Notes: generated by a model from the sequence alone, not told the origin. A stretch of DNA of 8,979 nucleotides from JBHIDJ01 sp046760105 (GCA_046760105.1 JBHIDJ010000120.1:1-8979), one strand, 5' to 3'; numbered from the stretch's first letter, positions 1-6,448 are shown. Translations and numbers: made by a program.

Positions 1-20
1 TTCCAGACGCGGTTCTACCT

Positions 21-35
21 CCTCCATCCATGGAG
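21..35 (-). repeat. Inverted 15-bp copy of the repeat motif
   Basis: This 15-bp string is the exact reverse complement of positions 178-192 in the second long repeat unit (CTCCATGGATGGAGG). It lies just left of the first long unit. It suggests that the repeat cluster contains an inverted or truncated third copy, or one end of a palindromic element. The core CTCC-ATGG-GGAG is itself partly self-complementary, so part of the match reflects internal symmetry. Confidence 0.6.
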
Positions 36-44
36 TCGTGCGCA

Positions 45-111
45 TCTGACCTCCATGGACGGAGGAAATGCAAAAGGATTGTAGGAACAATCCTTGCCCT
101 GCGCTCGGCCG
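45..111 (+). repeat. Intergenic repeat, unit A (67 bp)
   Basis: This is the first of two similar units; the second is at 172-239. It begins TCTGACCTCCATGGA and ends TCGGCCG. Inside is a perfect 6-bp hairpin, GGATTG-TAGGAA-CAATCC, at 76-93. The two copies differ at scattered positions and by one base of length, so this is an older duplication or two members of a dispersed family rather than an assembly artefact. No transposase or convincing reading frame accompanies it. A REP- or MITE-like non-coding element is the likeliest reading, but the family is not identified. Confidence 0.75.
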
Positions 112-171
112 CTTTCGGCTTCCTGCCTACCGCGGCATTACTACATCCCTGTACGGCACGGCACTTGTGCG

Positions 172-239
172 TCTGACCTCCATGGATGGAGGAAATGCAG
201 AAGGATTGTAGGAACAATCCCTGCCTTGCACATCGGCCG
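172..239 (+). repeat. Intergenic repeat, unit B (68 bp)
   Basis: This is a direct-orientation copy of unit A, separated from it by about 60 bp of unrelated sequence. It carries the same GGATTG-TAGGAA-CAATCC hairpin at 203-220 and the CTCCATGGATGGAG palindrome-like head at 178-191. It is followed by a different hairpin-rich segment (252-300). Only two direct copies are present, each is long, and the spacer is not flanked by further repeats, which argues against a CRISPR array. Confidence 0.75.
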
Positions 240-251
240 AAACCAAAGTTC

Positions 252-300
252 CTCGTCTGCCGGGACGAGACCCGGCTAATACATTGTCGCCGCAGGCGAC
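252..300 (+). repeat. Hairpin-rich segment, related to 6292-6334
   Basis: Three short perfect inverted repeats lie in 49 bp: CTCGTC/GACGAG (252-257 with 264-269), the overlapping and mutually exclusive GCCGGG/CCCGGC (259-264 with 271-276), and GTCGCC-GCA-GGCGAC (286-300). The stretch 258-300 resembles 6292-6334 at roughly four of five positions in the same orientation, so it belongs to a repeat family with another member about 6 kb away. It sits 21 bp beyond the stop codon of the minus-strand acetyltransferase gene and could help end that transcript. No T-run typical of an intrinsic terminator is obvious. Confidence 0.6.
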
Positions 301-320
301 ACGACAAGGAAGACGTCGCG

Positions 321-800
321 TTATGGGATCCTCATAGCCATCGGTACGCAAACCACACCGTCGCTTCTGTCCTCGGGGCCGGCGACGGTAAATCCCAAGC
401 GGGTATATATCTCAAGTGCAAAGGGCGAGGAGTTTACAGTTAATAGGTTAACGTGAGGTTCCTCTCTTCGAATTCTGCCTATAGCCGACGCGAGAAGGCG
501 ACGGGCCACACCACAGCGGTGAAAAGACTTATCGACGAAGAGCATTAATAGGTGGCTAGGTCGCCACACCTGAACCATGCCTACGATCTCACCACCGTGC
601 TCAGCAACCAGTGTGAAGTGCTCATACACATGGCGTTCTGCCAGCTTTTGCGGCCGGGTGAAAGCAGTGAAGCTCGCTCTGCCCTCGTCGTTGTAGTCCG
701 GTGCAATAAACTCGGAAAAAGAACGCATTACGAGACCGGCTACTTGCTCTGCCTCCCTAAGCCGCATGTCCCGAATGGTCAGCTGCCGCACGTTGTTCAT
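321..800 (-). CDS. GNAT-family N-acetyltransferase
   Basis: This gene encodes a 159-residue protein of usual single-domain GNAT length, expected to move an acetyl group from acetyl-CoA to an amine; the substrate cannot be read from sequence. The N-terminus (LTIRDMRLREAEQVAGLV) is a typical beta1-alpha1 opening. The motif A strand LLMLFVD near residues 84-90 is followed by the acetyl-CoA loop HRCGVARRLL at 94-103, a variant of Q/R-x-x-G-x-G/A with His in first place. Motif B is NSSPFALEIYTRLGF near 123-137. The same frame stays open upstream to 1016, but that part overlaps the end of the regulator gene and reads unlike a protein. ATG at 798-800 is therefore preferred, although no strong ribosome-binding site precedes it. 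The gene follows the XRE regulator on the same strand after 131 bp, so co-transcription is possible. Confidence in the family is high; any role in the neighbouring lipid locus is unknown. Confidence 0.85.
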   Translation of the reverse strand: MNNVRQLTIRDMRLREAEQVAGLVMRSFSEFIAPDYNDEGRASFTAFTRPQKLAERHVYEHFTLVAEHGGEIVGMVQVWRPSHLLMLFVDKSFHRCGVARRLLASAIGRIRREEPHVNLLTVNSSPFALEIYTRLGFTVAGPEDRSDGVVCVPMAMRIP

Positions 801-931
801 CCGACGATGCCTGCAAGATAGCGCCCAGCGTAATCGCAACCACTGTCGCGCCGGAATTCTGAGAAATGAGTTCCGTCGTCCTTGCCGCCGTTCCAAGCGA
901 TATTGTCTTCCGGGCCGGCAAAGAAAGAAAC

Positions 932-1684
932 TCAGCCGCCGGTGTGGTCTTTCGCTCGCCGGAACTGGTGGAAGGCCCTCAGGCGCCAAGGCCGTATCGC
1001 CAACAGCATGCTGCAACCAAAGCGCTGTGGCAGCGGCAGCCGCTTGTCGTAGCGGTTAAGCTCATTGAATTCACTCGCCAGGTGCTCCAGCTTTTTCAGC
1101 AACACCTCATTAGAACTTCGCGAGAGCATACCGGGAAGGAACCAAAACGCTTCACCGAGGGCATCGAATCGACTCTTGAAAAACTCTTCCTGCATGTGCT
1201 CCGCGAAAAACTGCTGGATCGGTCCGTTTTTGCGCCAGGCGAAGTTGGGCGAGATGACGAGCTTGATGCGGTTCTTGGGTAGTAGCTCAATCACTTTGAG
1301 CCGATCGAGCCGCGCCAGGTGACGGATCAGCTCCGGCTCGGATAGCTCGTAATGCCCCAGGATCTCATTAAAGGTCCAGCCGTTCTCCACCAGGAAAGCG
1401 ACCAATAGGAGCTTGATATCGGAGACAAGCTCCTTTTCCTGGGCCTCGGTTAGTTCGCTGATCTGGCCGCGTTCGGCTTCCATCATCGCGACCAGGTCCG
1501 TGATCTCCATATCCATGAGCTGGCAAACCTGATCGAGCCGGGCGAGCGAAAACCCTTGCTCGGCAAACAACCGCTTCACACTGGCTTCACTCAGATCCAG
1601 TGCTTGGGCGACGTGACGGTAGCTCAGGCCGTGGGCCTTGAGTGCTTTCTTGAGAGTGTCGACGAGGGCTTGGGTCTGCTGCAT
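932..1684 (-). CDS. XRE-type helix-turn-helix transcriptional regulator
   Basis: This is a 250-residue DNA-binding regulator. Residues about 22-42 (YRHVAQALDLSEASVKRLFAE) form a lambda-repressor/XRE helix-turn-helix. The remaining 200 residues are longer than a minimal XRE protein. They include a possible second winged-helix-like segment near 113-147 (LSEPELIRHLARLDRLKVIEL, then a short basic strand) and a helical C-terminus that may be a dimerisation or sensing domain. ATG at 1682-1684 is chosen because the complementary strand has a GGAG Shine-Dalgarno sequence close upstream, and because the frame further upstream runs through the intergenic promoter region. The gene is divergent from the desaturase-GH3 gene across 148 bp holding a near-palindrome, which makes it the probable local regulator of that operon and of itself. 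The ligand is unknown. The identity of the HTH is secure; the target is inferred from position. Confidence 0.85.
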   Translation of the reverse strand: MQQTQALVDTLKKALKAHGLSYRHVAQALDLSEASVKRLFAEQGFSLARLDQVCQLMDMEITDLVAMMEAERGQISELTEAQEKELVSDIKLLLVAFLVENGWTFNEILGHYELSEPELIRHLARLDRLKVIELLPKNRIKLVISPNFAWRKNGPIQQFFAEHMQEEFFKSRFDALGEAFWFLPGMLSRSSNEVLLKKLEHLASEFNELNRYDKRLPLPQRFGCSMLLAIRPWRLRAFHQFRRAKDHTGG

Positions 1685-1832
1685 AGGTGCTCCGAGTGTT
1701 TGGAAAGTATCAATATTTAATACTAGTAGCCCCCCTTTCTGCAACAAATACGATATTCGTTGCACTTCGTAATACCACCATCCAGACTGCCTATAGGTCC
1801 CCTTTAACCAGACCTCCCAGGAGCGAAGAGCC
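1685..1832. promoter_or_regulatory. Divergent promoter region of regulator and operon
   Basis: This 148-bp gap is AT-rich compared with its surroundings and must carry the start signals of both flanking genes. For the minus-strand regulator, TTGCAG followed 16 bp later by TATTAA is a plausible but imperfect sigma70 pair. For the plus-strand gene no good -35/-10 pair is clear; TATAGG at 1792-1797 could be a -10 box with a poor -35. A good ribosome-binding site, AGGAG, lies at 1819-1823, nine bases before the ATG at 1833. A run of C residues sits at 1730-1735. The promoter assignments are tentative. Confidence 0.5.
1740..1764. promoter_or_regulatory. 25-bp near-palindrome, candidate operator
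   Basis: The half-sites TGCAAC (1740-1745) and GTTGCA (1759-1764) are perfect reverse complements, and AAT/ATT inside them also pair. About 20 of 25 positions agree with the reverse complement. The size and dyad symmetry suit a dimeric helix-turn-helix protein, and the only such gene nearby is the divergent XRE regulator. The site overlaps the proposed -35 region of the regulator gene, which would fit autoregulation. Binding is inferred only. Confidence 0.55.
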
Positions 1833-4800
1833 ATGAAACCGAACCTATACGCCCAAAGCCTCGCACCCTGGTTGTGGCTGCTGCTCGGCTTGTTCTGTTT
1901 TCGTGTCGTCGGCCAACTGCTGGTGAGCTATGTGGACGTGCCGTTGTTGCCCGCCTTCGAGCAGTGGCATGGCGCCGTGCTGCCATACGGGCTGTTGGTC
2001 GCCTGCCAGGTTCTGATCATTTTGGTGTTTGCCCGAACGGCCTATGCCTTTACGAAAGGCTCTGTCAGGCCAAACCGCAGGCTGGGCATCGCGCTGCTCG
2101 CCTTCGGGGCACTGTATTTCACCGGCATGTCAGTTCGCTTGGTGCTCGGCGTGACCGTGTTTGCCCATGAGCCCTGGTTCAGCCAACAGCTGCCCACCGT
2201 CTTCCACCTCGTGCTGGCTAGTTTTGTGTTGCTGGTTGGTTCATTGCATGCAAGCCAACCTTCTGGCATTCGTCCCGCGTTCAAGCGCTACGCCCCGTGG
2301 CTGCCTTATCCCGTGATAATGCTCTTAGGGCTCGGTCTCCATGCCCTGTTGATGCGGTGGTACGGGTCAGCACCGCTCAGCACCTATGTGCCGGTGCTCA
2401 TGGCGGTAGCGCTCGTCATCGGGCTTGAACACATCCTGCCGCACCGCGCGGCATGGAAACCGAGCAGGGAAGACATCAAGAATGACTTTTGGTATCTGCT
2501 ACTGGTTCAGATCGCGCTTCCCAAGCTGGTGATCTTTGCGTTTGTCTTTGCGCTCATTGAACCGGTGCAGTCGCTGCGACTTCCGCTCGGCCAACTCTGG
2601 CCTCACCATTGGCCGGTCGGTCTTCAGGCTATCCTGATGTTATTGACGGCCGACCTCTTGCGTTACTGGTTGCATCGCGCCGCCCATCGCCACCCCCTGT
2701 TGTGGCGGTTCCATGCGGTTCACCACTCACCAGCAAAACTTTACCGTTTCAATGTCGGCCGGTTTCATCCCCTCGAGAAGGCCTTGCAACTGCTGCTTGA
2801 TACCGTGCCGTTTGTTTTGCTCGGCGTGAGCGAGTCGGTGATCGCCTTGTACTTCGTGTTCTACGCGATCAATGGTTTCTTTCAGCACTCTAATATCCAA
2901 CTGAAGCACGGCGTTCTGAACTATGTGATCAGCAGCGCCGAGCTGCATCGGTGGCATCATTCACGCTGTCTCGCCGAATCGAACACAAACTTTGGCAACA
3001 ACCTCAGCGTTTGGGACTTGGCATTCGGCACGTGGTACCTGCCGAGAGACCGCGAGGTCTCTGAGGTCGGACTGATTAATCGGGCCTACCCGCTTGGTTT
3101 CGCCGACCAATTAAAGACGCCATTCATCCCGGCGATCACAGAGAAGTCTGTACCGACGACGAGCTGGAAACAGATCAGCGTACGGGCCGTGCTGTCGTTG
3201 GCGCTCTGCATCGCACGATTCTGTTGTTGCCGCCCGTTTGAGCGCGCGACTCGTCAACCGCAGGCGATCCAAGCGCGTGTGCTCCGTGAGGTCATTCAAG
3301 CAAACCGCGACACCGTATTCGGTAGGCGACACGACTTTGCCGACATCCACGACTATGAGGCCTACAAACGAAAGGTGCCCATCCGGGAGTACGAGGATCT
3401 GCGGCCCTACATCGACCGGCAGCTGTACGAAGGCACGTCAGCGCTGACTGCCGACATGCCTATTATGTATGCGCAAACGAGTGGCACCACTGGCAAGCCC
3501 AAATACGTCCCGGTACTGGACAAGACGCTCAAGCAGTACAAGCACGAACAGCGGCTTTTTTCGCTTTACCAGTACTGCCGCTGTCCTGAGGCATTTGCCG
3601 GCAAGGCGTTGGGGATCGTGAGCCCCGCGATCGAGGGTTATTTCAAAAACGGGGTCCCCTATGGGTCGGTCTCCGGGCACATCTACCGCACCTTGCCCAA
3701 GTGGATGCAGGAAAAGAGCGTGGTGCCGCCCGAGGTTTTTGACATCGATGACTACGATCTCAAGTACAAGGTGATGGTCCGGCTCGCGCTCACAGAGCGG
3801 GACATCACGTACCTGGGCGGCGCGAATCCTTCATCCTTCCTTCGGCTCCTGGGGGTGCTGCAGGAACACACGCATGAGCTTATCGAGAGCGTGGCGAGCG
3901 GCAAGCTTGCACTTCCCGCGTCGTTGAAACCCGCCATCACTGCCGCCATTCGCCGGCGCCTGCAGGCCGACCCGACCCGCGCCTCCGAGCTTCGCGCCCT
4001 GGCGGCAGCCGGCAGATTGACGTACCGGGATATCTGGCCACGCATCCAGATGCTCACCACTTGGACTGGGGGCAGCTGCGGGATCGCCCTGAATACACTG
4101 AAAAAGGCCTTACCGGCAGCGAGCACGGTTTTGGAGCTCGGCTATATCGCGACCGAGTTTCGCGGCAGCATGACGGCGCCCGACAGCAACGGGAGTGGCA
4201 TTCCTACGCTGTCGCACAACTTTTTCGAGTTTGTGGCACGCGATCGCTGGGAACGCGGCGAGCAGGAAACCCTCTTGTTGCATGAGCTGATCCCGGGTGA
4301 AGACTACTACGTCATCGTCACCACGGCTAACGGGCTCTATCGTTACTTTATGAACGACATTGTTCGCGTGGACGGCTTCTTCAACCGTACCCCTCTCATC
4401 CGATTCGTGCGAAAAGGCAAAGGCGTCACCAACATTACCGGTGAGAAGCTCTACGAGAATCAGGTGATCGAGGCGCTCGATCGCGTACATCACGACGCCG
4501 GTGTTTCGGTAGTGTTCTTTATGGCCCTGGCTGATGCCAAGACCTCGCGTTACCGATTGTTCTTCGAAGCCGATGAGGGCACTTGCCTCTCGCTCACGGC
4601 ACTCGCGGGCCGTATCGATGCCGCGCTTCGCGCGTTCAATGTCGAGTACGATCAGAAGCGTGCAAGCGGCCGGCTGGGTCGCATCGAAGTCTTGCCGCTG
4701 CGCGCGGGCACCCACGACGCTTACAAGCGATTCTGTCTACAGTGCGGGCAACGGGAAGGCCAGTTCAAACCGCTGGTGTTGCAATACGAGGAGGAGTTCA

Positions 4801-4850
4801 CGTTTCCGATCGGCGAGTACCTCACGACGCCTACGGCGCTTGCCTCGTAA
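1833..4850 (+). CDS. Fused membrane sterol desaturase/fatty acid hydroxylase and GH3 acyl-amido synthetase
   Basis: This gene encodes a 1005-residue two-domain protein. Residues 1-245 contain about seven hydrophobic helices. Residues about 260-405 form a fatty-acid-hydroxylase/sterol-desaturase domain with its di-iron histidine boxes: HRAAH (281-285), HAVHH (294-298) and HRWHH (372-376), plus H352 in FQHSN. After a hydrophobic, cysteine-rich linker (450-466), residues about 467-1005 form a full-length GH3-like adenylating domain. Its P-loop-like ATP motif is TSGTTGKPK (549-557), followed by YIATE (771-775), YRYFMNDIV (836-844), RFVRKGKG (857-864), and a C-terminal lobe with GQFK at 976-979. 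GH3 enzymes activate a carboxylate as acyl-AMP and pass it to an amine, often an amino acid. The hydroxylase half should oxidise a lipid chain in the membrane. The ATG is supported by AGGAG nine bases upstream. The gene lies just before an epimerase-like gene and divergent from an XRE regulator. The frame is continuous with no internal stop. Substrates are unknown. Confidence 0.88.
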   Translation: MKPNLYAQSLAPWLWLLLGLFCFRVVGQLLVSYVDVPLLPAFEQWHGAVLPYGLLVACQVLIILVFARTAYAFTKGSVRPNRRLGIALLAFGALYFTGMSVRLVLGVTVFAHEPWFSQQLPTVFHLVLASFVLLVGSLHASQPSGIRPAFKRYAPWLPYPVIMLLGLGLHALLMRWYGSAPLSTYVPVLMAVALVIGLEHILPHRAAWKPSREDIKNDFWYLLLVQIALPKLVIFAFVFALIEPVQSLRLPLGQLWPHHWPVGLQAILMLLTADLLRYWLHRAAHRHPLLWRFHAVHHSPAKLYRFNVGRFHPLEKALQLLLDTVPFVLLGVSESVIALYFVFYAINGFFQHSNIQLKHGVLNYVISSAELHRWHHSRCLAESNTNFGNNLSVWDLAFGTWYLPRDREVSEVGLINRAYPLGFADQLKTPFIPAITEKSVPTTSWKQISVRAVLSLALCIARFCCCRPFERATRQPQAIQARVLREVIQANRDTVFGRRHDFADIHDYEAYKRKVPIREYEDLRPYIDRQLYEGTSALTADMPIMYAQTSGTTGKPKYVPVLDKTLKQYKHEQRLFSLYQYCRCPEAFAGKALGIVSPAIEGYFKNGVPYGSVSGHIYRTLPKWMQEKSVVPPEVFDIDDYDLKYKVMVRLALTERDITYLGGANPSSFLRLLGVLQEHTHELIESVASGKLALPASLKPAITAAIRRRLQADPTRASELRALAAAGRLTYRDIWPRIQMLTTWTGGSCGIALNTLKKALPAASTVLELGYIATEFRGSMTAPDSNGSGIPTLSHNFFEFVARDRWERGEQETLLLHELIPGEDYYVIVTTANGLYRYFMNDIVRVDGFFNRTPLIRFVRKGKGVTNITGEKLYENQVIEALDRVHHDAGVSVVFFMALADAKTSRYRLFFEADEGTCLSLTALAGRIDAALRAFNVEYDQKRASGRLGRIEVLPLRAGTHDAYKRFCLQCGQREGQFKPLVLQYEEEFTFPIGEYLTTPTALAS

Positions 4851-4854
4851 CCGC

Positions 4855-5973
4855 ATGTGTAGCGAACTTTTTAAACTGGATCGACTTTCCGTGGCGCCGC
4901 TTCGCATCCCGTTTAAGGCGGTGTTCCGCCACGCGTCGGCGGAACGCCGTGAGAGTTGCAGCGTTTGGGCGAAGGCTCGTTCAAACGACGGACTGGTGGG
5001 CTGCGGTGAGGGCTGTCCGCGGCCCTATGTCACTGGCGAATCCATCGAGAGCGTGCAGGCTTTTCTTGAAGCGCAGCAATCGCCGATAAAGGGTGCCATC
5101 GCGGACTTGGGATCCCTGCGTTCGTGGATTACGCAGCACAAGGCCGTGATCGATGCTAATCCGGCTGCGTGGTGCGCGATCGAGCTTGCGCTTCTCGACC
5201 TCATGGGCAAGCAGAGCGATCAATCCCTGGAAGCCTTATTGGGGCTCGAGGCGCTAACTGGCCCCTTCCAATACTCAGCGGTTTTAGGCGATGCCGATCC
5301 AATGGCCTTCGAGAAGCAATATCAACAATACCGCCACTATGGCTTCACGGACTTTAAACTTAAGTTGTCCGGAGACATCCAGCGCGACAAACAGAAGATC
5401 ACCGCATTCCGCCATAATCAGAATCTCCGCGTGCGGCTCGATGCCAACAATCTGTGGCGCGATCCTCACGAGGTCATCGATTACATCCGCGCCCTCGACT
5501 GCCCGCTGTTTGCCATCGAAGAACCTTTGACGCCTAACCAGTACGACAAACTTCTCTACATCGCTGAAGGGCTCGATAGCAAGATCATCCTGGATGAGAG
5601 CTTTCTTAGATGCGAACAGTTCCACCAGTTACCCAACCGTCCCGACCGCTGGATCATTAATGTCCGCGTCTCCAAGATGGGCGGGTTGTTACGTTGCCTG
5701 GAGATTGTTAAACGGGCGCGCGCCTTGGGAATAAAACTGATTGTTGGGGCCCACGTGGGCGAAACAAGTCTGCTTACGCGAGCAGCACTGACGGTCGCCC
5801 ATGCGGCCCGGGACATCCTGCTCGCTCAGGAAGGCGCGTTCGGCACGCTCCTGCTGGAAAAAGATGTCTGTGACCCGCCACTCGTATTCCAACGCAAGGG
5901 CTTACTCGAGCCCAAAGATTATTTCGATCGGAAGGTTCCCGGGCATGGGCTTAGCTTTCGCACTGACCTGTGA
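4855..5973 (+). CDS. Enolase-superfamily enzyme, MLE/dipeptide-epimerase type
   Basis: This is a 372-residue enzyme of usual family length. The N-terminal capping domain carries IPFKAVFRHASAERR and a GEGCPRPYVTGE signature. The barrel shows the expected catalytic set: K168 and K170 in FKLKL (K-x-K on the second strand), metal ligands D196 (RLDANN), E222 (AIEEP) and D247 (ILDES), and the opposite-face base K274 in SKMGG. Two facing lysines fit 1,1-proton-transfer chemistry, such as dipeptide epimerisation or N-acyl-amino-acid racemisation, or dehydration as in o-succinylbenzoate synthase. A GAHVGETSLL segment (298-307) closes the barrel. The ATG at 4855 lies four bases after the preceding stop, with no clear Shine-Dalgarno sequence, so translational coupling is likely. 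The frame is open upstream to 4534, but that part overlaps the GH3 domain out of frame and is rejected. The substrate may be the product of the GH3 enzyme; this is inference. Confidence 0.87.
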   Translation: MCSELFKLDRLSVAPLRIPFKAVFRHASAERRESCSVWAKARSNDGLVGCGEGCPRPYVTGESIESVQAFLEAQQSPIKGAIADLGSLRSWITQHKAVIDANPAAWCAIELALLDLMGKQSDQSLEALLGLEALTGPFQYSAVLGDADPMAFEKQYQQYRHYGFTDFKLKLSGDIQRDKQKITAFRHNQNLRVRLDANNLWRDPHEVIDYIRALDCPLFAIEEPLTPNQYDKLLYIAEGLDSKIILDESFLRCEQFHQLPNRPDRWIINVRVSKMGGLLRCLEIVKRARALGIKLIVGAHVGETSLLTRAALTVAHAARDILLAQEGAFGTLLLEKDVCDPPLVFQRKGLLEPKDYFDRKVPGHGLSFRTDL

Positions 5974-5974
5974 A

Positions 5975-6017
5975 CCGTTAGTCATACTCCCGTGAGCGGT
6001 TAGTCGTTAGCCGTGAA
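5975..6017 (+). repeat. Degenerate heptamer tandem repeat
   Basis: Starting two bases after the stop codon of the enolase-family gene, the sequence splits into units CCGTTAG, an 8-base variant, CCGTGAG, CGGTTAG, TCGTTAG and CCGTGAA. The pattern is about YSGTKAG with a 7-bp period. Short heptamer arrays of this kind occur between genes in several Gammaproteobacteria and often vary in copy number. Part of this array also forms the terminator-like hairpin described at 5997-6031. Confidence 0.6.
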
Positions 6018-6031
6018 GTTGTTTGTTTTTT
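5997..6031 (+). terminator. Possible intrinsic terminator of the desaturase-GH3/epimerase operon
   Basis: CGGTTA (5997-6002) can pair with TAGCCG (6008-6013), including one G-T pair, around a five-base loop. A T-rich tract follows at 6019-6031, with two G interruptions. Five bases separate the stem from the T tract, so the signal is imperfect. Its place 24 bp past the operon's last stop fits a terminator. The strong hairpins further downstream could assist. Confidence 0.4.
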
Positions 6032-6040
6032 GGCGCCTTA

Positions 6041-6375
6041 CGCCGAGCCGAGCGATGCGTGAAGCCGAAGCGCGGCCGGAACGGGCGCGGGAGGGAGACC
6101 GCGCGTCCGCCGCAGGGACAAGGACGTCCCTTCGGCGGACCCACTGAGGCGAGCGCGGAGCGAGGGTACCCGCTGCCTTTGCGGGCGACAGCGCAGGCGC
6201 GATGGCTTTGGTGACTTTCGCCGAAACGAAAGTCACCCGTCGTACGGGCGACCGACAGGGACGTCGGAAGTTAGAGCAATGCAGGAGCAATTGCCGGGAC
6301 GGAACCCCGTTAGTACATGGTCGCCGTAGGTGCTGTGCAGGGATGCACGAATGCCGCGAGCGCAGGATGCGCAGG
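6041..6375 (+). repeat. Hairpin-rich intergenic repeat block between convergent genes
   Basis: This block contains a series of strong inverted repeats. At 6105-6140, GTCCGCCG plus AGGGAC pair with GTCCCT plus CGGCGGAC around a six-base loop. At 6168-6184, CCCGC pairs with GCGGG. At 6210-6237, GGTGACTTTCG pairs perfectly with CGAAAGTCACC. At 6236-6248, CCCGT pairs with ACGGG. At 6276-6294, GCAAT pairs with ATTGC. At 6335-6348, GTGCA-GGGA-TGCAC is perfect. At 6360-6372, GCGCA-GGA-TGCGC is perfect. The stretch 6292-6334 is related to 258-300. The short open frames here read like low-complexity, arginine-rich translations and are not genes. The block lies between two genes that converge, a usual site for REP/BIME-like elements and bidirectional transcription ends. 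Confidence 0.7.
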
Positions 6376-6448
6376 AGCGGCCGACACCTCTCACCAGAGA
6401 TCAGAAAAGATTATTGTCGATAAGACACTGGCGTGAGTGTGGTAGTCG

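Noticed and set aside
45..239. CRISPR array
   Set aside because: There are only two direct copies, of about 67 bp, differing internally and containing their own hairpin; no regular spacer-repeat pattern continues.
801..1016. Upstream extension of the acetyltransferase frame by 72 codons
   Set aside because: It runs over the end of the regulator gene, is arginine-rich, and precedes a normal GNAT N-terminus.
4110..4715. Open frame of 201 codons on the minus strand
   Set aside because: It is antisense to the GH3 domain with its conserved motifs and looks like a shadow of GC-rich coding sequence.
4534..4854. Upstream extension of the enolase-family frame by 107 codons
   Set aside because: It overlaps the GH3 domain in another frame, is rich in Arg and Ser, and has no family similarity; the natural enolase-superfamily N-terminus begins at the ATG at 4855.
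6000..6423. Several small open frames on both strands
   Set aside because: They are translations of the hairpin-rich repeat block, with arginine-rich low-complexity products and no ribosome-binding sites.
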